A program made the translations under genes and the position numbers. A stretch of DNA of 64,000 nucleotides from Lysobacterales bacterium (GTDB lineage Bacteria; Pseudomonadota; Gammaproteobacteria; Xanthomonadales; Ahniellaceae), in the NCBI GenBank assembly GCA_016703225.1, contig JADJCM010000001.1, forward strand, positions 1,612,001-1,676,000, written 5' to 3'. Shown one piece after another: positions 61,279-64,000 of the stretch. The notes beneath the pieces were generated by a model. That model made no database searches. It was not told the DNA's origin and saw nothing but the letters and a program-made list of their open reading frames with translations. Position 1 is the stretch's first letter; each line of letters opens with the position of its first letter.

Positions 61279-62103
61279 ATGAGTGAGCGAAAAGGCTCAA
61301 AGCTAAACTATCTACTGCGTGCGCTCGGAGACACCGACCTGGCCTCGGCGCGCTGGCTGCGTGCGCAAGGCTATTCGAGCAGCTTGCTCGTCCGATACCT
61401 GCGCAGTGGCTGGCTGGTCGCACCTGCGCGCGGGGTCTACGCGAATCCGAGAGCCCGCCTGCACTGGTCTGGCGTCGTGCAATCGCTGCAACAGCGTGAA
61501 GCGTTGAACCTGCACGTGGGAGGACGCTTCGCGCTGGCCTGGCGCGGGCACGGGCACTACCTCCGACTCGGCTCGGCCGACGTGGTGACGCTCTACGGGG
61601 CCGATCGACTGCCCGGTTGGGTCGCGAAGCTGCCGATTCCCGAACGATTCCAGCACTGCGGCCGAGGGCCATTCCCGCCGACGTCGATGCGTTTCGCTGG
61701 CGAGGCCGACGACCAGCGATTGTTCGACGATGGCTTTGAACGCGATATCGACGCAAACACGCTGGGCGCCGGGATCGTCATGGCCAGCAACGAGCGCGCG
61801 ATGCTGGAGCTCTGTGATGAGCCGCCCGGCACGGCACAGATCCTCGACGCCGACGCAGCCATGCAGGGGCTGGCCGGACTGCGGCCCGACCCGGTCGGCC
61901 GCTTGCTGCAGCGCTGCCGCAGTGTGAAGGCCAAGCGCCTCTTTCTGGCGTTGGCGGAACGCCACCAGCACGCCTGGCTTGCGCGCGTCCCGCTCGACGG
62001 TGTGGACCTCGGAACCGGCAAGCGCGTGCTCGCGCCGGGTGGGCGCCTGCATCCGAAGTACCTGATCACGCTCCCGGAGGCGCTCAATGAGCACCTGGGA
62101 TAG
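61279..62103 (+). CDS. AbiEi-type antitoxin (type IV TA)
   Basis: 274 residues. The N-terminal winged-helix part (LNYLLRALGDTDLASARWLR, YSSSLLVRYLRSGWLVAPAR, GVYANP) and a C-terminal domain ending in HPKYLITLPEALNEHLG are typical of AbiEi. AbiEi represses the operon and counters AbiEii. The first ATG at 61243 is in frame, but 61279 fits better. Its end overlaps the AbiEii start by 17 bp. Confidence 0.88.
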   Translation: MSERKGSKLNYLLRALGDTDLASARWLRAQGYSSSLLVRYLRSGWLVAPARGVYANPRARLHWSGVVQSLQQREALNLHVGGRFALAWRGHGHYLRLGSADVVTLYGADRLPGWVAKLPIPERFQHCGRGPFPPTSMRFAGEADDQRLFDDGFERDIDANTLGAGIVMASNERAMLELCDEPPGTAQILDADAAMQGLAGLRPDPVGRLLQRCRSVKAKRLFLALAERHQHAWLARVPLDGVDLGTGKRVLAPGGRLHPKYLITLPEALNEHLG

Positions 62104-63042
62104 ACGCTACCTGGATCGCGTCCGCCTGCTGGTGCAAATGTTGCCGCTGCTCGACACCGAGCCGCGCTTCGCTCTGAAGGGTGGCACTGCGATCAACCTG
62201 TTCGAACACGACATGCCGAGACTGTCGGTCGATATCGACCTGACCTGGCTACCGGTTCAGGACTACCGCGTGGACGCGGTGCAGATCGACGATGCCATGG
62301 CGGCGCTCGCGACTCGCCTGGCCTCGCCGCCACTGGGCTTGCAGGTGCAGCGCTCCGCCGCGGAAGGAGCGGACACGATCACTCGCCTGATCGCGAGCCG
62401 GGGCGTGCTCAGGTCAAGATCGAAACCACGCCGGTCATGCGCGGAACGGTGCATCCGGTGCGGCGCATGGATCTGCGGCCGGACGTGGAGCGCAGGTTTG
62501 GCTCCGGGCAAGTGCAGGTCCTGCACTTCGCAGATCTCTATGCGGGCAAGCTTGCCGCCGCGCTGTCCCGCCAGCATCCGCGCGACTGGTTCGACGTTGG
62601 CCTGCTGCTCGATTCCGGCCGTCTTGACGACGTGCTCTGGCGCACTTTCCTCGTGTACCTCGTGGTCAGCCCGAAGCCTGCGGCAGAGATGCTCGCACCC
62701 GTCGCGCCCAGAGACTTCGTCGAAGTGTTCGATCGGCAGTTTCGCGGCATGAGCGCTGCGCCCGTGACCGCCGATGCGCTGCTCGAGTCGCGCTCGCGGA
62801 TGCTCGCGCGCATCCCCGGCCTGATGGACGCCGCCGCATCTGACTTCCTGTTGTCGATCGAACGGGAGGTTCCCGATTTCACGCTCATCGGCCTGCCCCA
62901 GGCGGCCGACCTTCCTGGCGTTCGCCGCAAGCTTCAGAACATGGCGCAGCGCAGCGCCGCCAAGCGCGAATCCGACTACCGGCAACTCGCCGAAACCCTG
63001 GAGCGGATCGCCGCGGAAGGACACACCGATCGCGGCAGATGA
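62087..63042 (+). pseudogene. AbiEii-type nucleotidyltransferase toxin, frameshifted
   Basis: The N-terminal part (STWDRRYLDRVRLLVQML, FALKGGTAINLFEHDMPRLS, VDIDLTWLPVQDYR) has the nucleotidyltransferase motif, but the frame leaves homology near 62404-62408 and ends at 62752. The expected continuation AQVKIETTPVMRGTVHPVRR starts there in another frame and runs to 63042 (VLHFADLYAGKLAAALSRQH, WFDVGLLLDSG). A single missing base (near GGCGTGCTC) explains it. Both halves look otherwise intact, so the change is recent or a sequencing error. AbiEii toxins add nucleotides to tRNA. Confidence 0.8.
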
Positions 63043-63125
63043 AGCACCCGGCATCCCGCTGACAGGGATGGACCGAAATTGCTCCTGCCCTGGCACCGAA
63101 TCCCCCGTGCCCAGCTGCGCCCGCG

Positions 63126-63536
63126 CTACTGGTGAATCACGTTTTCGCGCATCGGTGCGAGGCGGGCGAGGAGGCGGTTCTGGACGCCGATGGCGAAGCC
63201 GGCGCGGGTCATGGCGCGGCGGGAGGCATCGACGAAGGTGTTGAAGTCGGCTTCGGAGAGGTCCATGCCGGAGTGGGCTTCTGCCATCGACAGCCCGGTG
63301 TATTCGCAGCCGCCGTCGCTGATTGCGCAGATCTGTTCGCCAAGGCGTGCCTTGAAGTAGTCGCGGTCGGCGTCGGCGAACAGGGGACCGAGCACGGGGT
63401 CGGCGTGGTATTCGTTGCTGAGTGCGTCGACCAGGCGTTCGATGCCGGGCGCGCCGCCGAGTGCGTCGTACAGGCGCGTCGGGCGCGAGGTCGCGCAGGC
63501 GGCGAGCAGCAGGAGCAACAGCGGCAGCGTGCGCAT
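63126..63536 (-). CDS. Truncated-hemoglobin-like lipoprotein
   Basis: 136 residues. An N-terminal lipoprotein signal (TLPLLLLLLAACATS, Cys as lipid site) is followed by a group-1 2/2 globin pattern: LYDALGGAPGIERLVDALSN, YHADPVLGPLFADADRDYFK, ARLGEQICAISDGGCEYTG, and MAEAHSGMDLSEADFNTFVD with the proximal His. Lipid-anchored globins of this type are known in proteobacteria, with roles in O2/NO or redox handling unproven. The ATG overlaps the stop of the DUF3034 gene (TGATG). Confidence 0.85.
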   Translation of the reverse strand: MRTLPLLLLLLAACATSRPTRLYDALGGAPGIERLVDALSNEYHADPVLGPLFADADRDYFKARLGEQICAISDGGCEYTGLSMAEAHSGMDLSEADFNTFVDASRRAMTRAGFAIGVQNRLLARLAPMRENVIHQ

Positions 63537-64000
63537 CACCAGTTCCCGTTGATCGAAACGAACACGCCGTTCTGCCCAGGCCGCGCGGCGATGTGGCCGA
63601 GATCGACGAAGGCCAGCGCCAGGCTGATGCGGCGCGACGGAAACCAGGCGAGGAAAAGGTCACGCCAGTCGGATTCGCCGAGCCCGGGCAGGCCATCGGG
63701 CTTCTGCCGGTACTCGAACCCGAGCGCGAGTTCCGGCCGGAAGAACATCGCCGCCGAGACCTCGCCGACGAGCTCGTAGCCGCTGCGGTCGGCGCTGCCG
63801 AAGCCGAGCAGTCCGGTCTCGTTCGCACGCGTCGCGCGCAGCGTCGCGTTGAGCAGCCAGTTGCGATCGAAGGGGCCGTCGAGGAACAGCCGCGTCGCGC
63901 TGAGGTAGGCCTCGACGTCGTGGTCGCGCTGCGCACCGAGGGCGCGTGCGAGTACATCGTCGTCGTTGCGCTTGTATTGCAGGCCGAGCGCCAGTTGCGG
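63536..64000 (-). CDS. DUF3034-family protein, C-terminal part (5' end outside window)
   Basis: The frame is open to the window edge. It reads PQLALGLQYKRNDDDVLARA, then FDRNWLLNATLRATRANETG, FFRPELALGFEYRQKPDGLP and ISLALAFVDLGHIAARPG, ending NGVFVSINGNW. Alternating residues and the final aromatic fit an outer-membrane beta-barrel of the DUF3034 family. Its coupling with a globin lipoprotein suggests a shared envelope function, which is inference. Confidence 0.85.
   Translation of the reverse strand, partial: PQLALGLQYKRNDDDVLARALGAQRDHDVEAYLSATRLFLDGPFDRNWLLNATLRATRANETGLLGFGSADRSGYELVGEVSAAMFFRPELALGFEYRQKPDGLPGLGESDWRDLFLAWFPSRRISLALAFVDLGHIAARPGQNGVFVSINGNW

Overview
The window is GC-rich (about two thirds G+C by eye) chromosomal DNA from a gammaproteobacterium. 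It most likely belongs to the Xanthomonadales/Lysobacterales (Rhodanobacteraceae or Xanthomonadaceae type). The support is the coxB-coxA-ctaG-coxC / DUF2909 / SURF1 / ctaA / ctaB cytochrome oxidase block, the exeA-gspB pair, the rpsU-yqeY-dnaG group, a cytochrome c4-dsbA-tamAB neighbourhood and secreted proteins with xanthomonad-style C-termini. This placement is inference; no rRNA, tRNA or marker-tree evidence is present. No tRNA, rRNA, CRISPR array, prophage or intact insertion sequence was seen.

Layout. 1-2.6 kb: end of an ExeA/GspA-like ATPase, GspB and a rhomboid protease. 2.6-6.3 kb (reverse): bifunctional proline dehydrogenase PutA followed by a small lipoprotein. 6.7-14.2 kb: a complete aa3-type cytochrome c oxidase cluster (subunits II, I and III, the CtaG and SURF1 assembly factors, and the heme O and heme A synthases). 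14.3-18.8 kb: a secreted beta-helix protein, then a VapBC-type toxin-antitoxin (TA) module flanked by 84-bp perfect direct repeats that cut into the start of a second rhomboid gene. 18.8-22.9 kb (reverse): a membrane protein and the macromolecular-synthesis group rpsU-yqeY-dnaG. 23-31 kb: a carboxyl-terminal protease, HigBA, two oligopeptide ABC-transporter genes, a large secreted PHP-type hydrolase and MurU. 31-36.6 kb: an ECF sigma factor and a Ser/Thr kinase, an AmgK-like sugar kinase whose 5' end is interrupted by a DUF433/DUF5615 TA pair, and a periodic repeat protein. 36.7-41.5 kb: GpmI, EnvC, a Uma2 nuclease and glutamate-cysteine ligase. 41.5-45.7 kb: an accessory patch with three TA modules and two unknown secreted-type proteins. 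45.9-59.5 kb: a SEC-C protein, cytochrome c4, DsbA, an EEP phosphatase, TamA and TamB, a palindromic repeat cluster, a TauE/SafE permease, a lytic transglycosylase and an NDUFA9-like protein. 59.6-64 kb: a DUF2058 protein, a pseudouridine synthase, an AbiE TA pair with a frameshifted toxin, a globin-fold lipoprotein and the end of a DUF3034 protein.

How the genes fit together. The core genes serve aerobic respiration (the cox cluster, cytochrome c4, PutA), cell-envelope biogenesis (TamAB, EnvC, Slt, DsbA, MurU/AmgK, ExeA/GspB) and replication start-up. The striking accessory signal is seven TA modules in 64 kb. Several sit at visible breakpoints of host genes or operons. Two have an intact antitoxin beside a toxin broken by a nonsense codon or frameshift. 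Five have a predicted promoter whose -10 box lies only 6-8 nt before the first start codon, which predicts leaderless mRNAs. In most of these a perfect palindrome overlaps the promoter, which suggests autoregulation.
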